DNA of 64,000 nucleotides, taken from Paralvinella palmiformis (taxonomy: Eukaryota > Annelida > Polychaeta > Terebellida > Alvinellidae). The stretch spans positions 278,501-342,500 of the forward strand of contig JAODUP010000350.1 in NCBI GenBank assembly GCA_025642065.1, given 5' to 3'. Shown piece by piece: positions 25,108 to 38,508 of the stretch. Below the pieces are notes generated by a model that did not search any database, was not told the origin of the DNA, and worked only from the letters and a program-made list of their open reading frames with translations. The translations under genes were made by a program, and so were the position numbers. Positions within the stretch are counted from its first letter, which is position 1. Each line of letters starts with the position of its first letter.

Positions 25108-25825
25108 ATAGCCATTGTGGTGTCGTCTTATTCTTGCAGTCGTGGCGGCGCTGATTTAGTTAAGTGCAGTAACAGCACATTTTACTCAGTTACATATTGT
25201 CTTAACCAGAATCGCCATTTTTCCTGTTTCTGAACTCAAAACGCGGATCCGTATTATATCTCTGTGCTCAAAATAATCAGGATGGGCAACAGATCTCGAT
25301 CCAGTGAAATCTTCGGAGGTCTATATAACCCCGTCCTCGGAAGCTCGCGATTTTTGACCTATCGACAGCGTATTCCGAGATAGCACAACGATCCCGCTAT
25401 GACCCTGACACCAAGCGGTTAATGTCCGAAGCTCGATGTTATGGGCTACAGACAAAGCCGAGTTTAAATCCCGAGATACGAGGTAAATGAACGTCGCGAG
25501 TTTTTGTTGGGTTTTTCCAAGGATGACACCAAATACTTTTATTTCATTCATCAGGGAAGTAAAAACATATTATTAATATAAAATAGAAAATATGAAAACT
25601 AGTGTCTAATCTATCTCAAAGATGGTGAGAGCAAAACGATGTTTCGTCAGTAACTGGATACCATTATTGGAAGCTTCTGGATTATTCGTTTCACTTTCGT
25701 AAACGATAGAGCAAATTATTGATTGTTGATACATCAAATTATAGGCATTAAATGACATATCTTCAATCCGTTCAATTTTTCCGACTATTTTTTTCACGGG
25801 AGATAGGGTTCTGCTCATTTCCAAC

Positions 25826-25960
25826 GATTTCGTTCTTTACACGAGCTGTCCCATCCACAGCTCACACACACACACACACTGTTGTCACATGACACATTAC
25901 AGCAGGTGGTCATACCTCTAGTGGTATACTTAATAACGACTAGACAACACTTTACTTGAC
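25826..25960. repeat. Direct repeat, left copy flanking the family-2 SINE
   Basis: It begins GATTTCGTTCTTTACACGAG, contains a (CA)n run and TGTTGTCACATGACACATTA, and ends TTTACTTGAC. The same order recurs at 26,244-26,358. Confidence 0.75.
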
Positions 25961-26243
25961 AGTGAGCTCCGGTGGCCTAGCGGTTAAGCACCCGGCACTT
26001 GGTGCCAACGGTCGCAGGTTCGAACCCCATAAGAGGTCGAAACTTTTCCAGGGATTAATTTCTCGGCTCACTACATCGTGGGTGGCTGACCACGTTAAAT
26101 GGCGCTGCCGTCTCCACTGAATTAATTAAAATAAAGGGGGACGTTAAAAAATCCCTGAGGACGTAAAACACTCTGGCCGTGACCACCCTCAGGGTATTTC
26201 GGCTCCATCTTTCCGTACTGCTCCCCTGTGAGTGGTGGGGGAG
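25961..26243 (+). mobile_element. tRNA-derived SINE, family 2
   Basis: It has head GAGCTCCGGTGGCCTAGCGG with A box, B box GGTTCGAACCCC and a body different from family 1 (GGGATTAATTTCTCGGCTCA, GGCGCTGCCGTCTCCACTGA, ATTTCGGCTCCATCTTTCCG). A nearly identical inverted copy lies at 39.2 kb. This copy sits between two copies of a roughly 115-135-bp direct repeat. Confidence 0.85.
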
Positions 26244-26358
26244 GATTTCGTTCTTTACACGAGCTGTCCCGCTCACACACACACACGCACACACACACAC
26301 ACACTGTTGTCACATGACACATTACAGCAGGTGACTCTAGTGGTATACTTTACTTGAC
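26244..26358. repeat. Direct repeat, right copy flanking the family-2 SINE
   Basis: Same modules as 25,826-25,960, with a longer (CA)n run and a deletion of about 20 bases before the final TTTACTTGAC. Confidence 0.75.
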
Positions 26359-27165
26359 TTTAGATATCCATCAAAGTGAATGTAGATAACAAACGAAGAA
26401 GAGACGAAGGGGAGCATCTTAGGCGCATCACCCACACCACGTAATGCGACATTTATCACACGAGAACCCGCAAACGAAGACAACCTATATTCAACAACCA
26501 TCCGGCATTATCGTAACGACTGCGTCTTAGGGCAGGTGGCTGATAAGTTACATATACACAAAGAAATACATCGACGTCAATTGTGTTATAAAACTTGGGA
26601 GTAATTTGTATTAACTTACGACTAAACGTTGTATAAGAAGAAAAAGAAGAACCAAAACAATAACAGACGGACGTTGAAAATTAGTCATGGATTTACGGAA
26701 TAAATTCTAACATATTCCTATATTAAATAGCTGCCTTTAGAGAACCTAAAACGAAACAGATTTGGATTACAACAAACATACGTGTCGTAATATTAGAGAC
26801 TTTCCCCAAAACGGCCACTACATAATGTATAGAATCCCCATGTGCGGGTCATGGGCAAAACATGTATAGTTTTTAAGTTTTTCTGGAGTTGACAGGCAGG
26901 CACGCAAACACACACACACGCACGCCAGAGAGAGAGAGAGAGAGAGAGAGAGACGTTAAAATCTAGCACAGGTACAGACAGGTACTAATTTAAAACAACA
27001 AGAATTAGAGTCCCCATAAATCGTGGATATTTCACTGACCCTGACAGCTTTATTGCCCTCCACACAACAATACACCCTCCCCCAAAAACTCACACAAACA
27101 CAATGACCACACAGACTGGACAAGGATCTTAACATCAAACACCATGTAATATTACACCGCCTCAC

Positions 27166-27198
27166 CTCAATGGACGCCAATTGACAGCGTCCTGCCAT
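27166..27198 (-). CDS. Candidate 11-codon alternative first exon (MAGRCQLASIE)
   Basis: The minus strand shows an ATG in an optimal Kozak context (GGGGCCATGG), ten further codons, then a donor-like GAG|gtgagg that leaves phase 0. The phase fits a possible acceptor at the 5' edge of the 17.7-kb exon. The peptide is too short to recognise. Chance ATG-to-donor combinations of this size are common, so this is only a hypothesis from context and phase. Confidence 0.18.
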
Positions 27199-27359
27199 GG
27201 CCCCTACAGAACCGGATATTGGATACTTTTAAGGCAGCGATATCTTATTAGTGAAGGGCCCATCAATGATTAGATACGAACTGTCTGAAAATCAATCTCG
27301 GTACCTTCAAGTGATATATTGCAGTAAAAGCAGCAAATGGTATTGTAAGTACTTTGATC

Positions 27360-27576
<217 letters not shown>

Positions 27577-30500
27577 GATAGATCAAGATCAGTGAAGTCA
27601 ATCGAATCCTTGTAAATCAATATACAAGAACAGTATACCAAAAATGTTTACGGGAGAAACTAATTGGTTCAAACAGAACTAGCTAACGTCTGATGAATAC
27701 AAAACACCCGATTACTGTTATTGGACGGCTGACTTCAACCCCCCCCCTCTCTCTCTCTCATCCTACGAAGCGAGTACAAAAGGTGTTTAATTGGCGACGA
27801 CTGGACTCACCTGGACAGAGCTAATAACCGTTTTACAGCTTAAATAGTCCATCGCCGTCTTCTGTGTTCGTCTACGAACGACGGCAGCCCGAACCGGGGC
27901 TCACTTTAAGTACGCATTTACAGGCGCCGAATGCGTGGACCCTTATATTATTGTTATCGTGCGAAAATACAGCGCTGAATCGCGGCTGGTGAACAACGGA
28001 TCGGAAATAAACGGCCGAATAAAGGACAAATAGGGTGAACCATAGGCTTCGACTATTGTCACACTCACACCGAATGCCAGCGAGCAGGCATTGAAATCAC
28101 TCTACATTCTCTTAATGCGATTCGGATGTACTGTGAGGCCGAACTGACTCGCTAACCGAAAGTTGAGTTACGCCGAAATATGTTGGCCTCATCATTTCGC
28201 TGTCCCCCCCCCCCTCGAGTCGGTCTACTGCAACGTGCAGTTCCACCAAAACGTGAAATGCAGTCGCTGCAGACACAACAATCCATACTTATTGACGGTT
28301 TTTGGTAAAATCTAAGTCGGTTGAAATCACCCCAGATATGCATCGCATCTTTCCCTACACCGAACACATTAACCGATCAACTGGCAAATTGTGTCGGAGA
28401 AACGATGAAAAGAGTGAAATGTTTAAAGGCTACATTTTCAGTGGAACGACCATTAATTTATAGCATCTAAGATGAAAGTAGGCGTCATCATAACAGTGAC
28501 TATTACCGAAGGTGAAGGAATTAAAATCGTCCTAGCTTCGACTGACAATGGACGAGCTTAAGACTGTTTACTCAGACATCACATCAAACGCGCGGAGTAT
28601 TAATAAACGTATTACTCGTCGAGTTAAGTATGTTTATGGTACCTGTCAGTAGCCTATTCCATTGCTTTTGCGATGCCTTATCAATACCGACGCTTTATCT
28701 CCGAGACGTAAAACAAGCGGATAGTAGGTAAGCAGCGAACCGGGTGTGATAAGCACACGCATCCGCAGGAGGGATCCCACTTGACTTCGAACGGCGTGAT
28801 GTCTTCCAAAGCATCCGTAAGCCCGTGCGCTCACAGCTCCAGCGGCGACAATTATTGGTGTGCCTTTAAATCGAGCCCTGGGACACAACAACACACAGAC
28901 ACACACACAATGAGAGAGAGCGCGCACGTTCTAAATGGCTCAATTACCACGCTGCCATTTATCCCCCTCCCCCCCCCACACACACACACACTCTAGCACG
29001 CATTTTGGCTTGTCAGAGAGCGGATCTGCCTCATCAAAAGGCAATTTGGAGCGGTGCGGTCAAACACCTCCTCCACCTCCTGCAGTACACACAGTCCACG
29101 GCCAGCCCTCAGTAGGATGTCACACCACAAAAACAAGCCACCGTGTGTGCTGTCGGTGTATCTCGCCCGTCCTGTCACAGCCAGCCGAGCTAAACCCAGA
29201 AAATGATCACCCGACGACACCGTGACTGACCGACAGACAGATAGGCTGTCCGGACTGAGACGGATGACGACAACCCACTATCTTACATCTGCTCGTGTTT
29301 TTTTTGCCGTTGACGGGCGCTGATAGAAAAATATAAATAAATCAACCGGCTCACATTGTCTGATGTCTGATGACGGAGCCCGTCAGCCACCTGCTCGCTA
29401 TACGCGGAGAACACAACACCGTCAATGTACTCGAGGCTCGATCTGGGTCAAATACGATGCGATTAGCTCGGAAACAGACGCTTAGTCCAGTCCCGTAATG
29501 CCACGGATAGGAGACAACGACGACGATGGCCTGTACGAATATATACACGGTGCAGGTGAAATAAACCACACTGTCCTGGGCATTACAATGTACCATTGTA
29601 CAGTACAGTACCCGCCGGTCAAATATAATTGCTGGAAAACTGAAATGATAAACTACACGGAAAATAGGGGCAGAGCATATTGGCGACAAATAACCTATCG
29701 AAAGGACGCGGCGATAGATAAATGCACGTACGCGCAATAGAGGGTGCCGACAGCCCTTCCTCGGGACAGAAAGCGCGCCGAAACCTGGAACTTAATCACA
29801 CCACGGATTTAATATTCTACGATATCTAATGCATTTTGCGATGCTATGTCCCGTTTTCTTCGAGAAAACATAACCATTCTGTCCAGATGGCATAAGCATT
29901 AGCATTGTACAGTAGCCACTAATAAATTATTTTTAAAAATACAGCTAGAAATTAGCGTGGGCTAGTGCCATTGTGGCTCTGTCGGAAACTGTGCAGTCCA
30001 TACATATATCATAATATGTACCCGCAAACGTATACACATTTTAATAGAACCTGACCTGTTCCCCACCTGCTTTAAAGCAATCAGCCAGTTGGTAGCCAAC
30101 ACCCCTTTCGAATGATTCCAATGAAAAAACAGCCAGAATGTACTTAACATGATATGGGCCAATCCACGATGAAACACGCCTCAGACATAGCTAGGCCGAA
30201 ATTTGAACACCGAGAGTGACACTACTGATCAGTGACCAACCACGCTACTATCTGGGCTATGTAGTGGGCCTCTACTAATATGAGGTACGAGGTCAAGGAC
30301 AACGTGTCGGCAAGTATACAGGAAAATAATATAACGAAATATCAGTCCTTTATAAAAGTGCAGGACAATAAATAATACAACCACCCTAGTGGACCACACA
30401 CACACACACACGCAACATCCGATATTGTGTTCACCTCAGCAGGATACAGCAACTCATTACTAGCACATTATGATTAGGTTATACATATACCAGTGACGAG

Positions 30501-32499
30501 GTTATTCTATACTATATATATATATATATATATATATACCTGGCGCCATAATAACTTAGAGATCGGACATGGTTTAGACTACTATTCATCGTAATTTTGA
30601 CCTAATGCTGCATGCCTATCAAAACTTTTTGTAGGTCCATAAAGTTGTTTTGCCTGCAACCAACCAAAACAGTCTGCAGACTAAAGAGCTCTGAAAATAG
30701 GTTTCTTAAACAGCAGGAGAGCAGATCTGTTCAATGAACAACGACATGAAATATGTGTAAACAACGCCGCTGGATACACCCGAATGAGTCAACATGGATT
30801 ATAAGTTTCTTACCACAGCGGCCGTAATGCTATCATCTTGGTGATGTCACGAGAAGCCACGATGCTAAACGTAGTCAGCCGTTAATATGCCCGCTCATCC
30901 CACGAAACAAACGGAGTGCATGCATTCCAGCGAACAATACACTTAAAGTGTAAACACGCCATACATCAGCGATATCCCTAGACGGCTCCTGACATTGATA
31001 AAAGCCACAACATGAACTCTACTGGACAAACATGCTAAGACACCGTACTTCATAAACTATAACGTTTTTTTTTTAAAATCTCCTAACAATGATAGCACAT
31101 CTGATTATAGATATATAACTGATAGATATCCACGAATAATAACACACCGCGAAATTGGTCTAGCAATTATGGTTGAGGCGCCATTACCGATTCCGCGTAA
31201 TGATCATCGTGGGAAGATCGAACGCGCTCCTAAACCATGACAAGCAGTTATCTGTCTCATTGGCGCGTTTAAATCCATACAAGCAAAACGCACATTGAAG
31301 TCTCCCGGTATCACGGTTCTAACAGACTAACGTCAACAACACAGAGCCGTTCTGCCAGCAGCAGACACGGACGTTGCTGCTGATCTGTGTGAAGTGAAGA
31401 CACGGGCATTCCCAGGTGTATACTCTAGCCGCACATATCGCGGAATTTAGTTACCTAGGAAAAGCCAAATCAAATTTCATCCGTTGTTCTGCACAACTCC
31501 GAATCAGTATGCTTAGTGGCCACAATGTCCTCTCACTCACTCTCTCTCTCTATCTGGCACAAAACGCACTGTTCGCGCTGATGATCGGCCAACCATGACA
31601 GCTGTTAACGGCGCTTCAAGTATAAAGACTAGCACAGGCCTGTTGTGTTTTGGATGTGCGTGCGTGCGTGCATGCATGCGTGTGTGTGTGCGTGCGACCA
31701 GGACGTATAATCCCCGCCGTCATATGTGGACGGTAATTGTTCATCTGATAGCGGCCAAATCCCATCGAGACTAAAATCGACCTTCAATCTGCGCAATCCA
31801 GATATAATTACAAAGCTCAATGATGGGCAGTCGTTCTTTAGAACACAACCAGCCATGTGTGTGTTTGTATGGTAAATAGTAAAAGCCATCGAGTACCATG
31901 GAAACCAGATCCTTATGATAATAATGATTATGGTGTCTGGTGTGGATTACGATGAAATACACACACGAGCGGTTACACACGCGCGCGCACGCACAGACAC
32001 ACACGTGTGCGCGCACAAAGAACTAACCTTGTGCTTCTCAAATGTTCTCCAATTATCTTGTTGTGATAAGATCCTGTTCTGACAAAATACTAACAACTTA
32101 AGGGTGTTAAAGAAAAATAAACACAAACATCAGTCTAGTTAATTAATGAAAGGTGTTTGTTCTGTAACACAACAACAGAAAGGAGATGACACGAGATGAC
32201 ATTACAACGTTATCTATTACTAGCTGTTAAACAATAAAACGCCTCTTCGTTTAAATAAAGAAAAACTTGTCAAATGAGATCAGGATCAGTAAAAGGTTAG
32301 CTGGGTCTTTAAAAATCAGGCAACTATCATCATAATCCGGATTATGGGTGACTCAGAGAAATCCCGGTTTAGACAGATGGTGAAGACATTGTGTAAACAT
32401 TACCAGGAGCTAATGGTATCCTCGTAGAGTAGTGTCATATCAAACGGGGGTAACTTAGGAATGCTATACTTTATATTAATGCGGTTCCTATATATGGTG

Positions 32500-32712
32500 A
32501 TGACTGATGATGGTGATGATTGATGATGGTGATGATTCGTGTTTTACGGCCACTTTTATGCACAAGGTACGCTAAACGGGCCGAGCGATCTCCAAGGGTA
32601 ATGAAGCGAAGTCAAAGATGAAACAACCTTCAGATATGCCCAGGCCGAGATTCGAACACGGGTGGTATTGATCTGTGACCCAGCACGCTACCGCTCGACC
32701 AATGAGGCGCAG
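32500..32712 (-). mobile_element. tRNA-derived SINE, family 1
   Basis: Reverse-complement copy: the tail (GATGATGATTGATG-like) is at the left, then GTTTTACGGCCACTTTTATG, the family body, and an inverted B box (GATTCGAACAC) with an inverted A box to the right. Confidence 0.75.
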
Positions 32713-32744
32713 CGTTTCTATGTATGGAGTGTGGACTAGCTGAA

Positions 32745-32870
32745 AGTACTTCCTCCGCCCCCTACCACCCCCATCGCTTACGGGAGGCGGGTGGTTTGAG
32801 GATAGATGGAGCCGAAATACCCCGAGGGAAGTCACCGCGCCAGAGTGTGTCGTGATGTTCTCGCAGCTCA
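32745..32870 (-). mobile_element. Family-2 SINE 3' module fragment
   Basis: The sequence ATGGAGCCGAAATACCCCGA, followed by GGTCACC-like and CCAGAGTGTGT, is the 3' part of family 2 without its tRNA head. It lies directly next to the family-1 copy at 32.5-32.7 kb. Confidence 0.5.
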
Positions 32871-34277
32871 CTCAGCGCCTCACCCGCATCATCCATTGAG
32901 CTGGTAGCCCCTTCTAATGTTGTGGTTCACGTACGATGGCAAATGAATCACTAAATATTTGCTCCCTGACTAGAACGACTGTGACAGAGCTTCCGTGAGC
33001 CTTTAACACGATTATGATCCCATCGCCCGGAACTCGCGCCCCTTCTCATTATAATATTTCGCAGCCAATAGGCCCGACATTCCTGGCATTACGGTCAGGT
33101 AGACATTCTGGCAATAATTTATAACATTTTGTTTCAAACGTCCGAAACCGGAGTCACTCAAATATCCGGCCGCACGCCGGCTCACAAAAGACATGAAAGG
33201 ATCGGCTTAAAACTGAAGTCGGGCTTCTCTTACGCGAACAACTGGCTCGAATCCAATCAGCATAAGGTATAATTACAAATTGTCATCGATCAAATCGGCC
33301 ACTGGCAGTCGGAGAATTTAATTACGGGCAAAGGCAGACTGATTGATTCCAACCTTTTTTTAATCCGTTGAAAAGGGCACGAAAAAAGGTTGCCGGTATA
33401 CTGGTGCACAGCAATATAATTTATGGGTTGAGTGGCATAATGCTTGAACCTAGATAAAAACAGGCAGTTAGACTCTACACGCAGAACACCTAAAAAAAAC
33501 ACAGAGCCTGAATAATAACCAGACAGTGATATCATATCGTATAAACAGACACCGGTTGAAAATACACTGAAAGAAACACATCCTATTCTTAATATTTCAC
33601 GTTTCAAAAAAACTTTGTTCTTTGTGCACGCAGCCCTCTCCCATTGTAACCAGTTAACCAATAGTTAACCAAGAAGCAGAACTTTAATTTAAAAGAATAA
33701 CATCGTTCTAAATTAATATAGATTTACTCAAAAAAGAGGAAATAGAACGAAGCGAATTGAAAAGAAGTCAGCAACTTGATCGAATAACGAAGTAGGATCA
33801 GTTGTATTTAAACTGAATCCGAAGAATGGAAATGAAACTCCTTAATCTAAAAGACGACTTCCGAAGGAACCTGATATGAATCTATCACCTTCCAACTAAA
33901 AAACTATTATACAACGACTTAGATTGCCCCCTTAAGGCATATTATTTAATAAAATACCATCAATCAGGATCTAAACGCGACGGTAGCTTATAAGACGAGA
34001 CGAGATGACACCTTAAGCAATTGCCATGAGCTGTTAATAATAATTGTCAACAAAATGTTTATACTCCGCCTAGCAAGCAACACAATAACAAATATAGACA
34101 AATTACTGATTACCTAGAAACGTAAGCCGTAGTCTGACGAACAGCAAGCACCCGGAGAAATATTTGCCCACATTAAATCATGACATTTTAGAGGCGTTGT
34201 TGGCTTAAAAATTACAACACACTGCATCATCCAGGGCTGACACCATCTTCCAAACGTGCCTATATATCTCGTGGTAT

Positions 34278-34429
34278 ATATGTTGCAGTTAATCTGTATA
34301 ATCAGGTAATATGTATATTACCTGAAATATTCAGGTAATACGTCTATTGTTAACTGAGATTTAATACAGATTACCTGAAAATATCAGGCAATATACATAT
34401 TACCTGATTGTACAGATTAACTGGAACAT
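34278..34429. mobile_element. Palindromic MITE-like element
   Basis: Terminal inverted repeats of about 45 bp (left end ATGTTGCAGTTAATCTGTAT, right end ...GTACAGATTAACTGGAACAT) surround a core of about 55 bp. Each arm also holds its own palindrome (CAGGTAATATGTATATTACCTG). There is no coding capacity. The two arms match with only a few differences. Confidence 0.7.
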
Positions 34430-35629
34430 TGACACTGGGTATTCGGATATGAGAGTACAGGTGGCCCTTGATGACCCTGTCCAAGATTAGAATATCCCCA
34501 GACAGTCACACTTCAACAGTACCGCTAATCTCTGTATTGCGGTCATATTTCACGATCAAACCATAGTTGTATATAATACAACACGAATAAGGGCACCAGT
34601 ATCAATCATCTAGGCCTCTGGTCTGTATTACGACCAGCACTAAGTGCAGTGCCTGGACAACAACAGCCGTCAATCAAAGGCTAATTGGTATATCATGATA
34701 ATCAGTTTTTTCATCGCTGATTCACGTGCAAATGCTCGCAAACGGATTTATGATGATCCCCCAGGCCAGCGGTGGTTCAATTAGATAAACTGCTTCGAAT
34801 TAGCCACTCATCACTATAATGTATGAATAGTATACATAACTAGCCACTCAGCAGTCTAAATGTTAGCCATTCGTATTATAATGTGGGTATGCGTTGACTG
34901 CATGCGAAGATAAAAACGCTCGATTGTTGACGTCCTGTACAAATGTCAACGAACTCACTGAATTGGTTCAGCTTAAATAATTCGTTTTGTAATTCAAGGA
35001 ATAAATGGGAATTTAAACATGTGCCTGTGTTATTTCGTCGTTGCTATAAATTTTATTATTTTTATGCCATAACATCTGACTGATATATTTTCACCAATAA
35101 AGCGACTCTACGGATATTTTCAGCATATCCTCACTGTTGATGAGAATACTTCTAGCCATTTTATTTCTCAAGTGTAACAAACTCGGATTAGAGACAAAAC
35201 AAGGCATGCATATTTCAAGTGCACGAATGTAGAAATTCACATCTTCATATGATGCTGCCAGGTGTTGAATGATGCCCTAATTAAGTACGACAGCAAGAGA
35301 AAGTCACGTGGAAGTCTATAACACAAAAATGTCGATAAATAACAATTGCGCTGATATCGTGAACAACTTCCTGCTAGGATCGGCTTATGGTTTCACTAAT
35401 CAATTAATACAATATTTGTGATACACCAGACAAAATGATAGGTATCAGCATTTCTGGCCAGTGTATCAAACATAATAACAAATCCACTCCTTGTATTTAT
35501 GTAATCAAATTAAAATCCATCGAATAGTTCATGTTGCAGTAATAAATAATAATTTCTATGCGTAAAGTATAACACTTATTTCGTAATCACAGTATAACTA
35601 TAAATTACCATATTTATATGTCAGCCAGA

Positions 35630-35995
35630 GATGGAGTAATTGTAACCATTATTTATACTGGATCGTAATCGATTACGTAGACTCAAGTAATTGTAACAAT
35701 GATTTCAAGATGTAATGGGGTCGCCTCCATGGCCTAGTTGGTGGCGCGATGGACCACATATCACTACCACCCGAGTTCGAATCTCGGCGTGGGCATATCT
35801 GAAGGGTGTTTCATCTTTGACTTCGCTTCATTACCTTTGGAGGTCACTCGGCCCAATTAGCCTGCCATGTGCACAAAAGTGGCCATAAAACATCAATCAT
35901 CATCATCATCAATCATCCAGATGTAATGTAATCATAACCGTAATTAATCAGTTGTAAATGTAATCCTTGTTGGCGATTACATTACTGATTACACA
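35630..35995. repeat. GTAAT/ATTAC-rich repeat interrupted by a SINE
   Basis: Both flanks of the 35.7-kb SINE are built from GTAAT and GATTAC motifs in both orientations (AATCGATTACGTAGACTCAA; GCGATTACATTACTGATTAC). They look like one older inverted-repeat element, later split by the SINE. Confidence 0.45.
35718..35918 (+). mobile_element. tRNA-derived SINE, family 1, with target-site duplication
   Basis: A complete copy with tRNA-like head (CCTCCATGGCCTAGTTGGTG; B box GAGTTCGAATC), the family body and a (CATCAT)n tail. It is flanked by the perfect 10-bp direct repeat AGATGTAATG at 35,708-35,717 and 35,919-35,928. It lies inside another repeat rich in GTAAT/ATTAC motifs. Confidence 0.85.
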
Positions 35996-36779
35996 GGGTG
36001 GTCTATTGTTATGTTGCATCATGCTAAAACATCAAGATTATAGTGACTCATCGTATATTTTCATCCTGCTCTGAAATATACGATTCCCTATAAAACTATA
36101 GATACAACTAATTTCCACTCATTTAATAATTTCAGTTCATCAAACCTTTGTATCCATTTGATACCATTATCAAACACTAATGACCTTCTAATACGTCGAT
36201 ACATGTAGCTAGGTTGATAATTTACAGTGCAGAACTGACATCACAAAAGACAGATATCCTTCGAGTTCATAAATAAAATAATCTCAGTATATATGCAATA
36301 AATATCTTACTGACATCATTCACAATAATATAACAACACCATGTACGAAACATAATTACCATATTTAATTCAGCGATGTATTGTTTTAATTATAACTGAC
36401 ATTTGGATTGGCAGTTTGCTGGCAAGAAGAGGGTTAGTTTGATATAGCAGCCATAATACAGTGTCTCCCTCTCGCGAATAACAACAACAACTATATTATC
36501 ATAATGTCACCATTACTGTTGTATTACCAACTTGTATCAATTTACACGAGATACAAGTTTTGCCACATATACCATATTTGATGTGTTTAAGAGTACAGGA
36601 CTGTTGGATTACTGGGTGGATTGATGGATTAATTAATTAACTGATGGACGATTGGTTATTGTTCTGAAAATAGATGCATATGAACGGATGGACTAATAAT
36701 GAATGGATGGGATGAATGGATGGATAATTGTGGATGAATGGACTAACAATGGAATAATATATGAATGAATGCTGAATGT

Positions 36780-36845
36780 ATCAACAATGGATGGATGGAC
36801 AGATGGATGGATGGATGTATAGATGGATGGATGGATGGATGGATG
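36780..36845. repeat. (GGAT)n array
   Basis: ATGGATGG-type units over about 65 bases, just downstream (minus strand) of the 37-kb exon's donor. Confidence 0.8.
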
Positions 36846-37023
36846 AATCGATTGATCAATCGACAGAGGTTAGGTGAAGAAATGAACAAATGGTTTATTG
36901 AAGGACAAAAACTAAATCTAGGGTCTCTGGACAATCAATTAACATATAGAATTAGGTCAACTGTGACATCAATCCAGAAAATTGAACAACAACAACAACA
37001 ACAACAAAAAGATCCACGCCTAC

Positions 37024-37425
37024 CTCTCTATCCTGATGTTTAGTATCTTCCCGATCCTTATAGATGCTAGCACCCGACAGAATCACACCTTCGGCCGATA
37101 ACGATCTCTGATGGACGAGAGTCCCGTGTCCAGAGACCGGAGAATTCTGAGCCGATCCCGACCTGGAGCCGCCCCGCGGGGCCACGGGTAGATCGCTCAG
37201 GGAGCTCGTCCTTTGTGAAAGATCGTGCGGCGATAAGAAGTTGTGGCGGGGTCTCTGCTGCAGCAGCTTCACCATCTCGGACGAAAGCTGCCTGTGCAGC
37301 TTCTTGTGCAGCCTCTTCAGCGAACCGTGACCGTCCGGATCTGACGAGTCCGGTGACAGGTCGTAATTCTTCGTCATGACGAATCCGGAAAGTTTATCTA
37401 TTGTCCTGTGCAGCGAGTAGGCCAT
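37024..37425 (-). CDS. Probable alternative first coding exon (MAYSLHRT...)
   Basis: The open frame begins at an ATG in a good context (GACATGG). An in-frame TAG lies about 18 codons upstream, near 37,481. It ends at a GT donor (GAGAG|gtaggc) after 134 codons in phase 0. The coding strand is clearly richer in GC and CpG than the flanking AT-rich DNA. The peptide is basic and Ser-rich. It has a helical-looking stretch ([20 protein letters not shown]) and repeated R-S-L-S type sites ([17 protein letters not shown]) that resemble basophilic-kinase or 14-3-3 sites. No named domain is visible. Between the upstream stop and the ATG there is no acceptor in phase with the phase-1 donor at 61,963. I therefore read it as a separate first exon rather than the next exon after 61,963. 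A phase-0 junction to the 17.7-kb exon is possible. Confidence 0.6.
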
Positions 37426-38473
37426 GTCACTCCCGATACTACTCAACGGTGCAGCGAACCTCTGCCGTATAGAACGTCCCTATTCTGGGACAGTTCCTCT
37501 CATCAAATCCCATCAAGCAACCGTCTGGAACCCACGTCCTGGTTCTACGACGCACCTCAACCGGACTGAGAAATACTGTAGCTTGTTTCCAGGAGTCGTA
37601 CACACATAGACCCACAGAGAGTACAACATTTATAACCGACCATAATAATCCTTCATTATGATAAAGTATTCGAGATAAGTCAACTGATTGTCAGATGAGT
37701 TGTTGACGTTTGAACTCGTCCCTCGCACGCTCGGCCACGTTAAAGTTTGTATATATATATATATATATATATATATTACGGATTTGTTGAGTACCAGTTA
37801 ATATACTGGAGTGGAGGAGGGGGGTGTTACTGATGTTGATGTACCCGTAGAAGAACCGGATTTATTGTTGTGCAGATATTCTCAGATGACGATTTATGGT
37901 CGATGGTCTTGTCTTAGGGCGGGATCTAAGCAGGAGATGGGGTTAAAAAAAATGGTTACGAAATAGATGTAGCTCTAGACTAGTGTTAGCTAGTTATATA
38001 TACAGCTTAATGTAATAATACCTAAGCTTCGTTGTCTTTATTAGCCAAGTGAACACACACACACACACACACACACTCACGTTTGTGTGTAATGCCTTAA
38101 TGTCCCCCTAAAGTGGTTTTGTCCTTTATAAGACAACACACAGCCTCAAAACATGTTTACACTCTATTATTGTTAACGTAGATATTCGGAGAGATAGATA
38201 ATACCTGAGTGTGGTACCATTAACAAAGAGATTTATCAACAAAAAACATACAACTATAGCAATATGGGGGGCACACATCGCGACATCTATGGATAAGGAA
38301 ATCTGAAAACACACACACATACATACATACATACATACTCACACACACACGGTAAATATTTTTCACATACTTCCATAACTCAAGATTATATTAATTATAA
38401 AACACCAAAATAAGAAATAGTGGGCAAGAAATCTTTATAAAAAGCCCTACCCTATTGTAAAAATACAAGAATA

Positions 38474-38506
<33 letters not shown>

Positions 38507-38508
<2 letters not shown>

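Noticed and set aside
29351..29740. 128-codon minus-strand frame near 29.5 kb
   Set aside because: No start context, domain or splice support; composition is aromatic/Val-rich and an opposite-strand frame is also open.
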